Positions 55,509 through 64,000 of a stretch of DNA of 64,000 nt are shown here, in pieces. The notes below the pieces were generated by a model. That model made no database searches. It saw only the letters and a program-made list of their open reading frames with translations, and was not told the DNA's origin. The position numbers and the translations under genes were made by a program. Where the stretch lies: contig NZ_CP107048.1 in NCBI RefSeq assembly GCF_025736935.1, forward strand, positions 2,307,501 through 2,371,500, read 5' to 3'. The DNA is from Qipengyuania sp. SS22 (GTDB lineage: Bacteria; Pseudomonadota; Alphaproteobacteria; Sphingomonadales; Sphingomonadaceae). The first letter of the stretch is position 1. Every line of letters starts with the position of its first letter.

Positions 55509-55913
55509 CTACCAGTCGACCCGGCCGCGCTTTGACTTGACCTCACCGCGCGCCTTCTTGGCCTTGAGACGCTTGACCTTGCCCACGCGATTGACGCGGC
55601 TCTGCTTGCGTTTGCGCGGCGGGGTGAGCGCCTCGCCAAGCAGCGCGACCAGCCGTTCGCGCGCCGCTTCGCGGTTCTGTTCCTGCGTCCGGTATTCATT
55701 GGCGGTCAGCACGATTTCGCCGCCCTTGGTGAACTTGCTCCCGGCGATGTCCTTGAGACGCCCGAACGATTCGGGATCCATGCCCAATTGGAACACATCG
55801 ACCCGTAATTGGACCGAGGTGGCGACCTTGTTGACGTTCTGCCCGCCGGGGCCCGAGGAAGCGATGAATTTCTCCTCGGCGATTTCCAGAGCCTTTTCGG
55901 CTATCCTACCCAT
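55509..55913 (-). CDS. arfB: Alternative ribosome-rescue aminoacyl-tRNA hydrolase ArfB
   Basis: A 134-residue release-factor-like protein that frees ribosomes stalled without a stop codon. The GGQ motif is at residues 23-25 (SSGPGGQNVNKV), and the C-terminus is a long basic tail (RKRKQSRVNRVGKVKRLKAKKARGEVKSKRG) that enters the empty mRNA channel. The start at 55913 overlaps the rluA stop by 8 nt, so it is coupled. Confidence 0.93.
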   Translation of the reverse strand: MGRIAEKALEIAEEKFIASSGPGGQNVNKVATSVQLRVDVFQLGMDPESFGRLKDIAGSKFTKGGEIVLTANEYRTQEQNREAARERLVALLGEALTPPRKRKQSRVNRVGKVKRLKAKKARGEVKSKRGRVDW

Positions 55914-56562
55914 CGCCGAAGCCGAGCGCGGCGAAGTCGCGCGGAACCGGGGCAGTCGCGGCGATCGGCGGCTTGCCCTCGCGCGGGACAGTGATCGCGG
56001 CGGCATGCAGCATCGTGCGCGGGGCACCCTTGCCATTGCCATAGACCGGATCGCCCAGCAGCGGCAGGCCAAGCCCCGCTTCGCAATGCACACGGATCTG
56101 GTGGGTGCGCCCGGTTTCGGGGCGGAATTCGAGCAGGGCGCGGCCATTGATCTCGGTCAGCACACGCCAATGGGTGATCGAGGGTTTGCCCTTCTTCGCC
56201 GCGATCATGCGCCAGCCCTTTTCAGCGCTGCTGATCTTGGACAGCGACAGTTCGATCGTCCCTTCGCTTGCGCCCGGCACACCTGCGAGCACGCCGAGGT
56301 AGCGTTTTTCGACCTTCCGTTCCTCGAAGGCGCGCGAAAACCGCGTCAGCGCTTTGGGATTGCGCGCCAGCAGCAGGCAGCCGCTGGTATCGGTGTCGAT
56401 CCGGTGGACGGGCACCGGCGCGCGCTGGAACCCCAGCTTGAGCTGCTCGAAATGGTCTTCGAGGCACGCGCCGCCGCGCCGCGGGCGTTCGATCGGCAAT
56501 CCGGAAGGCTTGTCGATCACCAGCGCCTCGCCGTCTTCGAAAAGGATCGGGATCTGCATCAT
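55906..56562 (-). CDS. RluA family pseudouridine synthase
   Basis: A 218-residue RNA pseudouridine synthase with the catalytic Asp56 in VHRIDTDTSG. LFEDGEALVIDKPSGLPIE starts the fold, and RPETGRTHQIRVHCEAGLGLPLLGDPVYG is the usual second signature. There is no N-terminal S4 domain, as in RluA/TruC-like members. The RNA target cannot be fixed. It overlaps pabBC by 4 nt (ATGA) and arfB by 8 nt. Confidence 0.93.
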   Translation of the reverse strand: MMQIPILFEDGEALVIDKPSGLPIERPRRGGACLEDHFEQLKLGFQRAPVPVHRIDTDTSGCLLLARNPKALTRFSRAFEERKVEKRYLGVLAGVPGASEGTIELSLSKISSAEKGWRMIAAKKGKPSITHWRVLTEINGRALLEFRPETGRTHQIRVHCEAGLGLPLLGDPVYGNGKGAPRTMLHAAAITVPREGKPPIAATAPVPRDFAALGFGDG

Positions 56563-58385
56563 GTCTTGAGTGTCGCTTTCATCAGGAGCCGCAGCGCATT
56601 GCCGAGGAAGAAGCCCTTGTCCAAGTCCTCGAGCCGCAGGTCCGCCTCGCGCGCACGGCCTTGCTCGATCAGGGTCTGGCGATAGACACCGGGCAGCAGG
56701 CCGAGGCGCGCGGGCGGAGTGAGCAACCCGCCGTCGCCATCATCGACGAAGATATTGGTCACGCAGCCTTCGGTCAGCAGCCCGTCCTCGCGCACGAACA
56801 GCGCTTCTTGCGCGCCATGGCTATGCGCGACACGGTGGGCATCCTCGTAAAAGCCGCGGTCGGTGGTTTTGTGCCGCAGCCGCCAGTCCCCCGGGTCGAC
56901 CGGCAGCGGCATGACGATGCAGCGGGCGGGGTCTGGCCAGGCCTGCGGCAGGTCGCGCGCCTCGAGCGCAATCGCGCCCGAGCGGGCGGCGAGCAGGCGT
57001 ACCCGGCTGGGCTGCTCGAGCACGAAGCACAGCGCATGCAGCTGGTTGCGCGCTTCGTGACGATCGAAGGAAAACCCAAGCTCGGCGGCGCTGTCCTTCA
57101 TCCGCTGGAGATGCATTTCGAGCTGGACGATCCCCTTGTCGGGGGTGAAGCGCATGGTTTCGATCAAGTCGAATTGCGCGGCGCGGCAATCGGGGGAGGA
57201 GCTGCGTGCAAAGGCACCCTTGAGCAGCGCTTCGCGCCATTCGGTGCGCGGCTCGCTGTCGGCGACGATTGCACCGCCCACGCCCAGCACCGCCTTGCCG
57301 CGGCCGTTCTCGATCTCGGTCAGTCGCAAGGTGCGGATCGCCACGTTGAAGGCCGCGTCGCCGCCGCCGTTCGTGTCCGGTGCGCCGATCCTCCCGATCG
57401 CGCCGCAATAGGCGCCGCGCGGATCGCGCTCGACCGCATCGATCAACTCCATGGCGCGGATCTTGGGCGCACCCGTGATCGACCCGCAGGGGAACAGCGC
57501 GCGGACGAGATCGACCGCGCCTTCGTCTTGCTTCAGCCGGGCGCGGACCACGCTGACCATCTGGTGGACGGTGGGATAGCTCTCGATCGCGAAGGGTTCG
57601 TCCACCCGCACGCTGCCCGCTTCGGCGACGCGGGCCAGATCGTTGCGCATCAAATCGACGATCATCAGATTCTCGGCGCGGTCCTTGACCGAACCGGCAA
57701 GCTCTTCGGCCAGCGCCGTATCCATCTCCGCATCGCTGCCCCGCGGCCGCGTGCCTTTCATCGGCTTGGCCTTGGCCTCGCCATCCTTGAGCGAGACGAA
57801 CAATTCGGGACTGAGGCTGAGCAGCCAGTGCGATCCGTCGAAGATCACCCCGCCATAACCTGCCTGCGCCGCGGGGCGCAGCGCGGCATAGAGACCCAGC
57901 GGGTCGCCGGTGAAATTGCCCGCCAGCGGGAAGGTCAGATTGGCCTGGTAGATATCGCCCGCGCGGATCGCCTCCTGCAGCGCCTCGAAAGCCTGCGTGT
58001 AGCCGCCTGGCGATAGCTGCGGATCGAGCGGGCCGACACTGCCGGCGCCTTGCGCATGCGCTGCCAGCCAGTCGGGGACGTCGGGGGCGGCGATCCGCGT
58101 CGGCGCATCGAACAGACCGAGCCAGACCAGCGGCCCGGCGCCGCCACTGCGTGCGTCGGCGAGCGGGCGGAGGCGGTCTTCCAGCGCCAGTCCGGCCTCG
58201 TAAGCGATGAAGCCCGCCAGTTCGCCGCCCGTCTGCCGCGCGTATTCTGCTGCAGCGAGCACCTCAGCCACCTGATCGGGGCGCTGGGCGACGAAGATTT
58301 CGCGCGGGTTCTCGAACAGCAGGGCATCTGCCGCGCCGCGTTCGCGCGCATCGTCGAGCAGGACAAAGGGACGCTTTTCCGCCAT
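56559..58385 (-). CDS. pabBC: Aminodeoxychorismate synthase component I fused to aminodeoxychorismate lyase
   Basis: A 608-residue fusion for p-aminobenzoate and hence folate synthesis. Residues about 1-385 form the chorismate-binding PabB part: [44 protein letters not shown] block and [19 protein letters not shown]. Residues about 395-608 are a class IV aminotransferase/lyase with [12 protein letters not shown] and [11 protein letters not shown]. Conversion of chorismate to PABA then needs only a separate PabA amidotransferase, not seen here. It is the first gene of an overlapping operon with rluA and arfB. Confidence 0.93.
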   Translation of the reverse strand: MAEKRPFVLLDDARERGAADALLFENPREIFVAQRPDQVAEVLAAAEYARQTGGELAGFIAYEAGLALEDRLRPLADARSGGAGPLVWLGLFDAPTRIAAPDVPDWLAAHAQGAGSVGPLDPQLSPGGYTQAFEALQEAIRAGDIYQANLTFPLAGNFTGDPLGLYAALRPAAQAGYGGVIFDGSHWLLSLSPELFVSLKDGEAKAKPMKGTRPRGSDAEMDTALAEELAGSVKDRAENLMIVDLMRNDLARVAEAGSVRVDEPFAIESYPTVHQMVSVVRARLKQDEGAVDLVRALFPCGSITGAPKIRAMELIDAVERDPRGAYCGAIGRIGAPDTNGGGDAAFNVAIRTLRLTEIENGRGKAVLGVGGAIVADSEPRTEWREALLKGAFARSSSPDCRAAQFDLIETMRFTPDKGIVQLEMHLQRMKDSAAELGFSFDRHEARNQLHALCFVLEQPSRVRLLAARSGAIALEARDLPQAWPDPARCIVMPLPVDPGDWRLRHKTTDRGFYEDAHRVAHSHGAQEALFVREDGLLTEGCVTNIFVDDGDGGLLTPPARLGLLPGVYRQTLIEQGRAREADLRLEDLDKGFFLGNALRLLMKATLKT

Positions 58386-58496
58386 CGGTGCCAGCCTTTA
58401 CCGCAAGCGCTGCGCCTGTCGAGGGATAGCTTGACCGCACCCACAAGGCTGCGCCACACCGCGAGGGCGGGCGAACCATCGGGAGCGGGCAGCGCA

Positions 58497-60071
58497 ATGA
58501 GCGAGATTTTTCTTGGACTGGGCGGAAATGGCGAGAACCAGTTCCTGCGGCTCGACCAGGCCAATCGCCACGGCCTGATCGCCGGGGCGACGGGAACCGG
58601 CAAGACGGTGACGCTGCAGGGGCTCGCGGAAAGTTTCTCTGCCAATGGCGTTCCCGTCTTCGTTGCCGATGTGAAGGGCGATCTGGCGGGTATCTCGATG
58701 GCGGGATCGCCGCAGTTCAAGCATGCCGACAAGCTTGAAGGCCGTGCGGCGGAACTGGGCATGGAAGCCTATGCCTATGCCGACAATGCCGCAGTCTTCT
58801 GGGACTTGTATGGCGAACAGGGCTTCCCGATCCGCACCACCATTTCGGAGATGGGGCCGCTACTACTGGCGCGGCTGCTCGATCTCAACGAGACGCAGGA
58901 AGGCGTGCTCAACATCATCTTCCGTCATGCCGACGATGATGGATTGCTGCTGCTCGACCTCGGTGACCTGCAGTCCATGCTCGCCTTTGCCTACGAGAAT
59001 TCAAAGGAGCTTTCTGGCACTTACGGCAATGTGTCGAAGGCCAGCGTCGGCGCGATCCAGCGGCAGCTGCTCAGCTTCGAGAGTCAGGGCGCGGATATGT
59101 TCTTCGGTGAACCCGCGCTGGAAATCGACGATTTCCTCGCGCTCGACGAACAGGGGCGCGGCGTCATCAACGTGCTCGCCGCGGACAAGCTGATGCGCGG
59201 CCCCAAGCTGTACGCCACCTTCCTGCTGTGGCTGCTCGCCGAGCTGTTCGAAAGCCTGCCCGAGGTGGGCGATCCCGAAAAGCCCAAGCTGGTGTTCTTC
59301 TTCGACGAGGCGCACTTGCTGTTCGACGATGCGCCCGAGGCGCTGGAGGACAAGGTCGAACAGGTCGTCCGTCTGATCCGGTCGAAGGGTGTGGGCGTCT
59401 ATTTCGTCACCCAGAACCCGATCGACATTCCGGAGAAGATCGCCGGGCAGCTGGGCAACCGCGTCCAGCACGCGCTGCGTGCCTTCACCCCGCGCGACCA
59501 GCGCGCGATCAAGGCGGCGGCGGAAACCTTTCGCATCAATCCCGAACTCGATGTCGCGCAGGCGATCACCGAACTGAAAGTGGGCGAAGCGCTGGTTTCG
59601 TCGCTTGACGAGGACGGTGCGCCGACGGTGGTCCAGCGCACGCTCATCAAACCGCCGCAATCGCGCCTTGGCCCGGTGACCGAAAAGGAGCGCAAGATCG
59701 TCAATTCGGTCAGCGCGCTCGACGGCAAATACGATGTCGCGGTCGATCGCGAAAGCGCGGAGGAAGTGCTCGCCGCCAAGGCGGTCGACGCGGGCGCGAC
59801 CGCCGAGGAGGTCGCGAAGAAGGGCGAACCCGAAGTCCGCAAGCGCAGCCGCAAGACCACGTCGCTATGGGAAAAGGCGGGCAAGGCCGCGGCGGGCGCT
59901 GCCGCGAGCAGCGCCGCTTCGCTCATCGCTGCCAAGGTGCTGGGCAAGAAAAGCCGCGCCAATCCGGCGCGTTCGGCCGCCACTTCGGCCGCCGGGTCGA
60001 TCGCGACCGAGTTTGGCGGCAGTATCGCGGGCCGGTTTGTGCGCAATCTGGTCGGCGGGTTGATGCGCTAG
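58497..60071 (+). CDS. HerA-like ATPase, DUF853 family
   Basis: A 524-residue cytosolic ATPase with Walker A GATGTGKT (residues 30-37), Walker [11 protein letters not shown] (Asp270) and HerA/FtsK-type motifs [11 protein letters not shown] and [38 protein letters not shown]853 proteins (YjgR-like) are widespread, and their role is unclear, possibly DNA or protein translocation. The Ala-rich, Lys-rich C-terminus from about 445 is low in complexity. The stop shares the CTAG word with the convergent histidine kinase stop. Confidence 0.9.
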   Translation: MSEIFLGLGGNGENQFLRLDQANRHGLIAGATGTGKTVTLQGLAESFSANGVPVFVADVKGDLAGISMAGSPQFKHADKLEGRAAELGMEAYAYADNAAVFWDLYGEQGFPIRTTISEMGPLLLARLLDLNETQEGVLNIIFRHADDDGLLLLDLGDLQSMLAFAYENSKELSGTYGNVSKASVGAIQRQLLSFESQGADMFFGEPALEIDDFLALDEQGRGVINVLAADKLMRGPKLYATFLLWLLAELFESLPEVGDPEKPKLVFFFDEAHLLFDDAPEALEDKVEQVVRLIRSKGVGVYFVTQNPIDIPEKIAGQLGNRVQHALRAFTPRDQRAIKAAAETFRINPELDVAQAITELKVGEALVSSLDEDGAPTVVQRTLIKPPQSRLGPVTEKERKIVNSVSALDGKYDVAVDRESAEEVLAAKAVDAGATAEEVAKKGEPEVRKRSRKTTSLWEKAGKAAAGAAASSAASLIAAKVLGKKSRANPARSAATSAAGSIATEFGGSIAGRFVRNLVGGLMR

Positions 60072-61483
60072 GTCGGGATCCGGATTTCCGCGCGCAATCC
60101 GCCTTCGGGGCGGTTGGCGAGCGTCAACGTTCCACCATGCTGTTCGGCCACCGCGCGCGCCAGCGTCAGGCCCAGCCCGGAGCCGCCGGTTTCACGATTC
60201 CGGCTCGCCTCACCGCGCGTGAAGGGTTCGAGCATTTCGTGAATGCGGTCTTCGGGAATGCCCGAACCTTCGTCCTCGACGCGCAGCACCGCCATACCGT
60301 TCTCGCGCAGCACGCTGACTTGCGCGGTCCCGGCATAGCGCAGCGCATTGGTGACGAGATTGCGCAGGCCGCGCTTGAGCCAGGTGAGATGGACCGGGGC
60401 GGCGATGCGCGCGCCGCTGGCCAGCGTGACCGGTTGGCCCAAATCCTCGAATTCCTCGATCACCGACGCGGCCAGCGCGACCAATTCGGTCATTTCGGGC
60501 GGCGCATCGCTGCGTCCGATGCGCGCGAGCGACAGGATTTCGTCGAGCGTGCGGGTAATATCCTCGATCGTCGCCGCCATCTTGCGCCGCGCGCCTTCGT
60601 CCTCGACGCTTTCGATGCGCACCCGCAACGCGGCAAGCGGGGTTTTCAGATCGTGCCCGATGGCGCCGAGCATGACGTCCTTCTCGTCGAGCATCGAGCC
60701 GATCCGGCCCTGCATTGCATTATGCGCCTCGATCAGTCGCCGGACATCCTGCGGGCCGCTGGGCACCAGCGGTTCCTCGGGCGCGCCTGCGCTGCCAAAC
60801 CGCCGGGTGCGGTCGGCCAGCGCGTCGAGCGGGCGGGTGATCCGGCGCAGCACGAAATAGAGCAGGCCGACGAGCACCAGGAACAGGATCAGCGTCTGCA
60901 GCACGAGTGTGCGGATAATGCCGCGATCGGCAGGCGGCACCGCAAGGCGGGTGACCTGCCAGCCTTCGGTGCCCTCTTGCCGCAGTCCGACGACCAGCAA
61001 TTCATGCGGCGCGGTGCGCAGGCGCTGGTCCCATATCGGGTTGGTTTCCTCCAGCTTGCCAACGAGCGGATCCGACTTCAGGGGCCGATCGGTAACGACG
61101 ATTTCGGCCACTTCCAGGCCCTGGCGTTCAAGCTGGCGCGTGATCGCGGCCTCGCGCGCCGAATTGCGTTTCTCGCCGGAGAGCAGCGGGCTGGTCTCGC
61201 TCTGCGAGAAACGAATGCTGCGCGGCAGGCGAATGAACGGTTCGTCTTCGACGGGGCCGGGCCGGCGCGATGGCGGGCGGACGCGGCGCCGCCCTTCGTC
61301 ACGCAGGTCGCGGCGTTGGCCGACGAGGAGCTGGAAGCTTGCTGCGCTGGTCACGGCAAGCTCGCGCCGCTCGGAAGCTGCACGGTAGAGCATGGTCGCC
61401 GAGATGGCCTGCGCGATCAGCAGCGCGGCGGCCAGCGCCAGCATGACCTGGCCCAGCAGGCTACGGGGCAGGAACCGCGTCAT
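60068..61483 (-). CDS. Membrane sensor histidine kinase
   Basis: A 471-residue two-component kinase. Transmembrane segments lie at about residues 11-32 and 190-211 with a periplasmic sensor of about 155 residues between, then a HAMP domain ([18 protein letters not shown]). The phosphorylated His277 is in [16 protein letters not shown]. The N, G1 and G2 boxes ([36 protein letters not shown]) are all present. It overlaps its response regulator by 4 nt (ATGA). The Arg/Pro-rich stretch at about 56-80 of the sensor is odd. The signal is unknown. Confidence 0.93.
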   Translation of the reverse strand: MTRFLPRSLLGQVMLALAAALLIAQAISATMLYRAASERRELAVTSAASFQLLVGQRRDLRDEGRRRVRPPSRRPGPVEDEPFIRLPRSIRFSQSETSPLLSGEKRNSAREAAITRQLERQGLEVAEIVVTDRPLKSDPLVGKLEETNPIWDQRLRTAPHELLVVGLRQEGTEGWQVTRLAVPPADRGIIRTLVLQTLILFLVLVGLLYFVLRRITRPLDALADRTRRFGSAGAPEEPLVPSGPQDVRRLIEAHNAMQGRIGSMLDEKDVMLGAIGHDLKTPLAALRVRIESVEDEGARRKMAATIEDITRTLDEILSLARIGRSDAPPEMTELVALAASVIEEFEDLGQPVTLASGARIAAPVHLTWLKRGLRNLVTNALRYAGTAQVSVLRENGMAVLRVEDEGSGIPEDRIHEMLEPFTRGEASRNRETGGSGLGLTLARAVAEQHGGTLTLANRPEGGLRAEIRIPT

Positions 61484-62217
61484 GCGTTGTCGTCGCGCGC
61501 CACGCGCGTGACCTCGGCGCCGAAGCGATAGCCGCCGCCGCGCACGGTCTGGATGAAATGCGGGCTGCGGCTGTCGGTCTCGATCTTGCGCCGCAAGCGG
61601 CTGATCTGGTTGTCCACCGCGCGGTCGAACAGCTGCGCCTCGCGACCCTGTACCATATCGAGCAGGCGATCGCGGTCGAGGACCTGCCGCGGGTGATCGC
61701 AGAAGGCGCGCAGCATGCGGAACTCGGCGGTCGAGAGCGGCACCAGCGCACTGTCGGGATCGGTCAGGCGGCGCTTTAGGGGGTCGAGCTGCCAGCCTTC
61801 GAACCGATAGAGCAATTCTTCGTCCGCCGCCGCGGCAGGCCGTTCGGCACGACGCAGTACCGACCGGATACGCGCCACCAGTTCGCGCGGTTCGAAGGGC
61901 TTGGTGACATAATCATCGGCGCCAATTTCCAGGCCGATGATCCGGTCCATCGCTTCGCCCTTGGCGGTCAGCAGAATGGTCGGCAGTCCGCGGCTCTCGA
62001 CCAGGTGGCGACACAGCGACAGCCCGTCTTCGCCGGGCATCATGATGTCGAGCAGGGCGAGGTCGGGCAGGTCCTGCGCCAGCAGCGTGCGCGCCTGCGC
62101 GGCGCTGTCCGCCTCGGTCACGACGAACCCCTGGCGGGACAGATAGTCCGCCAGGGGTTCGCGTAGACTGCGCTCGTCATCGACAAGCAGGATGGAGGTG
62201 GGCGCGGGATCGGTCAT
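61480..62217 (-). CDS. OmpR-family response regulator
   Basis: A 245-residue regulator with receiver domain (Asp57 in LALLDIMMPGEDG; LLTAKGE; DDYVTKPFEPREL) and winged-helix DNA-binding domain (PLSTAEFRMLRAFCDHPRQVLDRDRLLDMVQGRE, then TVRGGGYRFG). It forms a pair with the overlapping histidine kinase. It lies 50 bp after the EF-hand gene on the same strand, so the EF-hand protein may belong to the same transcript or regulon. The receptor signal is unknown. Confidence 0.94.
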   Translation of the reverse strand: MTDPAPTSILLVDDERSLREPLADYLSRQGFVVTEADSAAQARTLLAQDLPDLALLDIMMPGEDGLSLCRHLVESRGLPTILLTAKGEAMDRIIGLEIGADDYVTKPFEPRELVARIRSVLRRAERPAAAADEELLYRFEGWQLDPLKRRLTDPDSALVPLSTAEFRMLRAFCDHPRQVLDRDRLLDMVQGREAQLFDRAVDNQISRLRRKIETDSRSPHFIQTVRGGGYRFGAEVTRVARDDNA

Positions 62218-62267
62218 GGTTGCTTCAATCCCGCGCCTACCGCCGTGGGGCGCGTGCGGGCAAGCGC

Positions 62268-62942
62268 TTACTGGCCGCGGCGTTCGGCGCGCTTGGAGCG
62301 GCGTTCACTCTTGTGCGCTTCGCGTTCCTCGGCGGAAATCGCGCCGTCGCTATTGGTGTCGACCTTGGCGAACCGGGCCTGCACCGAGGCATCGAATTCG
62401 GCGCGACTGATCGCCTGGTCGCCATTGGTATCGGCGCTCTTGTGCATGCCGCCGCGCTTCCCGCCACGGCCACCACGTTTGCCGCGTTCGCCGCGAGCTT
62501 CGTGCATCGCGGCCAGTTCGGCTTGCGAGAGGCCGCCCGACTTGTCGGTATCGGCCTTGGCGAAATGCTCGGCCATGCGGGCAGTGCGATCACCGCCGCG
62601 AGTGCCGCGACGTTCGGCGCGATCGCCCCGTTTCGGCCGGTTCGCCTTGCGGGCTTCACGCGCGGCCGTCATTTCTGCTGCGGTCAGCTCGCCATCACCA
62701 TCGGTGTCGGCCTGGGCGAACATCTGGGCGCCCTTGGCCGCGCGGTCGTTGGCATTGAGCACGCCATCGCCATTGGCATCCATGCGGGCGAAGCGCGCGG
62801 CGCTGGTGGCCTGGATTTCAGCCAGCGTGATGCGGCCATCGCCATCGGTATCGGGATTTTCCCCGCCACGGTGCTGCGCGATCGCAGCAGTGCCGGTCAG
62901 TGCCAGCACGGCAGCGGAGAGAGTGAGGAAGGTCTTGTTCAT
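62268..62942 (-). CDS. Exported six-EF-hand calcium-binding protein
   Basis: A 224-residue protein with a signal peptide (about residues 1-22). Six EF-hand loops start at Asp31, 55, 79, 131, 171 and 195 (for example DTDGDGRITLAE, DANGDGVLNAND and DTNSDGAISAEE). Loop 4 (DTDKSGGLSQAE) keeps the ligand pattern, whereas loop 5 (DTNGDQAISRAE) has Gln where Gly is usual. Basic Arg/Lys/Gly-rich linkers at about 100-120 and 150-170 separate them. It probably binds calcium in the periplasm. The ribosome-binding site GGAGA lies in the arm of a hairpin. The two-component genes follow. Confidence 0.85.
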   Translation of the reverse strand: MNKTFLTLSAAVLALTGTAAIAQHRGGENPDTDGDGRITLAEIQATSAARFARMDANGDGVLNANDRAAKGAQMFAQADTDGDGELTAAEMTAAREARKANRPKRGDRAERRGTRGGDRTARMAEHFAKADTDKSGGLSQAELAAMHEARGERGKRGGRGGKRGGMHKSADTNGDQAISRAEFDASVQARFAKVDTNSDGAISAEEREAHKSERRSKRAERRGQ

Positions 62943-62948
62943 TGCTTA

Positions 62949-62964
62949 TCTCCAAAAGTGGAGA
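62949..62964 (-). promoter_or_regulatory. Hairpin covering the ribosome-binding site of the EF-hand gene
   Basis: On the minus strand, arms TCTCCA and TGGAGA form a perfect 6-bp stem with a CTTT loop. The 3' arm contains the GGAGA ribosome-binding site, 6 bases before the ATG. The stem could mask translation start, as an RNA thermometer or ion-sensitive switch would. Confidence 0.45.
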
Positions 62965-63118
62965 GCTGCGACGGACCAGGGGTCTGAGGGGAGGGACGTA
63001 TTGCCCGCCGCAGCTCGTATCCCCGTTCTAGGCCTGCAATGTCGCAGCAATATCCCGAACATGGCCTGAATTGTAACGGATTGCATCGGCACGGCGGATC
63101 TGTTCATCGCGCTGCAAG

Positions 63119-63517
63119 TCAGCGGGGCCGGTGCTGGGTGCCTTCGCCCGCGGTGATGAATATCGCGGTAGCTTCCTTCTCGACGTCGGCGATATGCCAC
63201 ACGCCCGCGGGGTTGATGGCATAATCCCCCGCATCCAGCGTGGTGGTTTCGCGCCGCCCGTCGGGGAATTCCTGCGTCAGCGCCATGGTGCCCGCAGTGC
63301 AGATCACCACTTCTTCGCCCAGCGGGTGCATTTCCCAGCTGGGCCAGCTCTCGGTAAAATGGTGCTGACTGACCAGCCGCCCCTCACGCCCGTCGGCCCC
63401 GTGCCGTTCGCCATAGCTTTCGTACCATTCCAGCCCTTCGAAGGGCGGCTGCGGCACCGCAGTCGCGCCCAGACCCAGATGGATGAACCTATCGGCGAGA
63501 CGGTACGGCTGGGACAT
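63119..63517 (-). CDS. Cupin domain protein
   Basis: A 132-residue single-cupin protein: SWPSWEMHPLGEEVVICTAGTMAL forms motif 1 and GDYAINPAGVWHIADV motif 2, with His and Glu as possible metal ligands. The substrate is unknown. It starts one base after the VOC stop on the same strand, so the two are probably one transcript. A 176-bp gap without a recognised gene separates it from the EF-hand gene. Confidence 0.82.
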   Translation of the reverse strand: MSQPYRLADRFIHLGLGATAVPQPPFEGLEWYESYGERHGADGREGRLVSQHHFTESWPSWEMHPLGEEVVICTAGTMALTQEFPDGRRETTTLDAGDYAINPAGVWHIADVEKEATAIFITAGEGTQHRPR

Positions 63518-63518
63518 G

Positions 63519-63914
63519 TCAGGCCACCCTGTCCATCAGGAAGGCGTTGAGCTTGTTGCCATCGGGATCGCGGAAATAGGCGGCATAGAAAACCATGCCA
63601 TTGGCATCGGGTTCGCCGCGCGGCCCTGGTTCGCCCTCGCAGCTGCCGCCGTTTGCCAGCGCGATGTCGTAGAGCCGCTGCACTTGGTCGCGATCCTGCG
63701 CCTGCAGCGCCACCATCGTGCCATTGCCAACGGTCGCCGCCTCGCCGTCGAACGGCTTGGTCGCAGCGATGCCTGCAGCGCCATCCATATCGCCCCAGGC
63801 GATGAAGCTGTCGAAATCCATCATCCGCCCGACACCCAGTTCGGCGGCGACGGGATCGTAGAACTGGGCGGCGCGTGCGAGGTCATTGGTCCCCACTGTC
63901 ACATAACCGATCAT
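63519..63914 (-). CDS. VOC family (glyoxalase-like) protein
   Basis: A 131-residue vicinal-oxygen-chelate protein: IGYVTVGTNDLARAAQFYDPVAAELG opens the fold and YAAYFRDPDGNKLNAFLMD closes it, with FRDPDGNKL as the common signature. The activity is unknown (glyoxalase, dioxygenase and resistance members share this fold). AAGGAGA lies 8 nt before the ATG. It heads a likely two-gene unit with the cupin gene. Confidence 0.87.
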   Translation of the reverse strand: MIGYVTVGTNDLARAAQFYDPVAAELGVGRMMDFDSFIAWGDMDGAAGIAATKPFDGEAATVGNGTMVALQAQDRDQVQRLYDIALANGGSCEGEPGPRGEPDANGMVFYAAYFRDPDGNKLNAFLMDRVA

Positions 63915-64000
63915 GCGAATTCTCCTTGTCGAAAACGACTCGCGACCAGCAGAACATTACGGGAACAGCGACGATCCTACAAGAGCTGGCCTACAGCGGC

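Overview
The window is GC-rich, densely coded chromosomal DNA. Its gene content points to an alphaproteobacterium of the Sphingomonadales, most likely an Erythrobacteraceae-type organism. The pointers are the DUF3576-leuS-lptE-holA gene order, exosortase-A-type glycosylation genes, a one-piece LuxR-HTH/DUF4019 membrane protein, polyhydroxyalkanoate genes and a GGAAC-N16-CGTT general-stress promoter. This placement is an inference from content and order; no rRNA or tRNA gene lies in the window. No phage, insertion sequence, integron or CRISPR array was found. The only defence-type gene is a type ISP restriction-modification enzyme cut by the left edge. Layout: 1-2.6 kb, 3' part of the type ISP enzyme. 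2.6-7.1 kb, galU and murA (envelope precursors), small proteins, a membrane LuxR-like regulator and phaB. 7.2-15.5 kb, an exported unknown protein, DUF3576-leuS-lptE-holA, then lptC-lptA, rnd and ung. 15.5-24.8 kb, a serine hydrolase, an SDR, an enoyl-CoA hydratase-like protein and gltBD. 25-31 kb, a membrane protein, an XrtA-type glycosyltransferase, an O-ligase and an LTA-synthase-like sulfatase. 31-38 kb, MaoC hydratase and thiolase, DUF4126, phaZ, an ABC exporter, uppP and a GlsB-type stress protein. 38-40.7 kb, two paralogous acidic mini-lipoproteins, phhA and ppk2. 40.7-45.9 kb, a lipoprotein-led acyl-CoA catabolic operon plus a third small lipoprotein. 46-50 kb, recQ, a compact SPFH/ribbon-helix-helix/two-small-membrane-protein cassette and a beta-helix protein. 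50-54 kb, GNAT, ribA, xth and an alkaline phosphatase lipoprotein. 54-58.4 kb, a candidate small RNA, then lolA, rpmG, arfB, rluA and pabBC. 58.5-64 kb, a HerA-like ATPase, a two-component system with an EF-hand protein, a cupin and a VOC protein. Working relations: several genes serve the envelope, namely murA and uppP for peptidoglycan and lipid carrier, lptA, lptC and lptE for LPS transport, lolA for lipoprotein transport, and galU with the XrtA genes for polysaccharide. A second theme is acyl-CoA and carbon-storage metabolism: phaB, phaZ, two thiolases, two MaoC-type hydratases, an acyl-CoA dehydrogenase and a class III CoA-transferase. The most interesting less-explained items are a roughly 124-nt candidate sRNA with its own promoter and terminator (54275-54398, minus strand), the SPFH-RHH cassette with a TGATATCA operator candidate (47.76-49.31 kb), the acidic mini-lipoprotein pair with its stress promoter (38.0-38.9 kb), and a PhaR-like palindrome upstream of a TTG-initiated phaZ.
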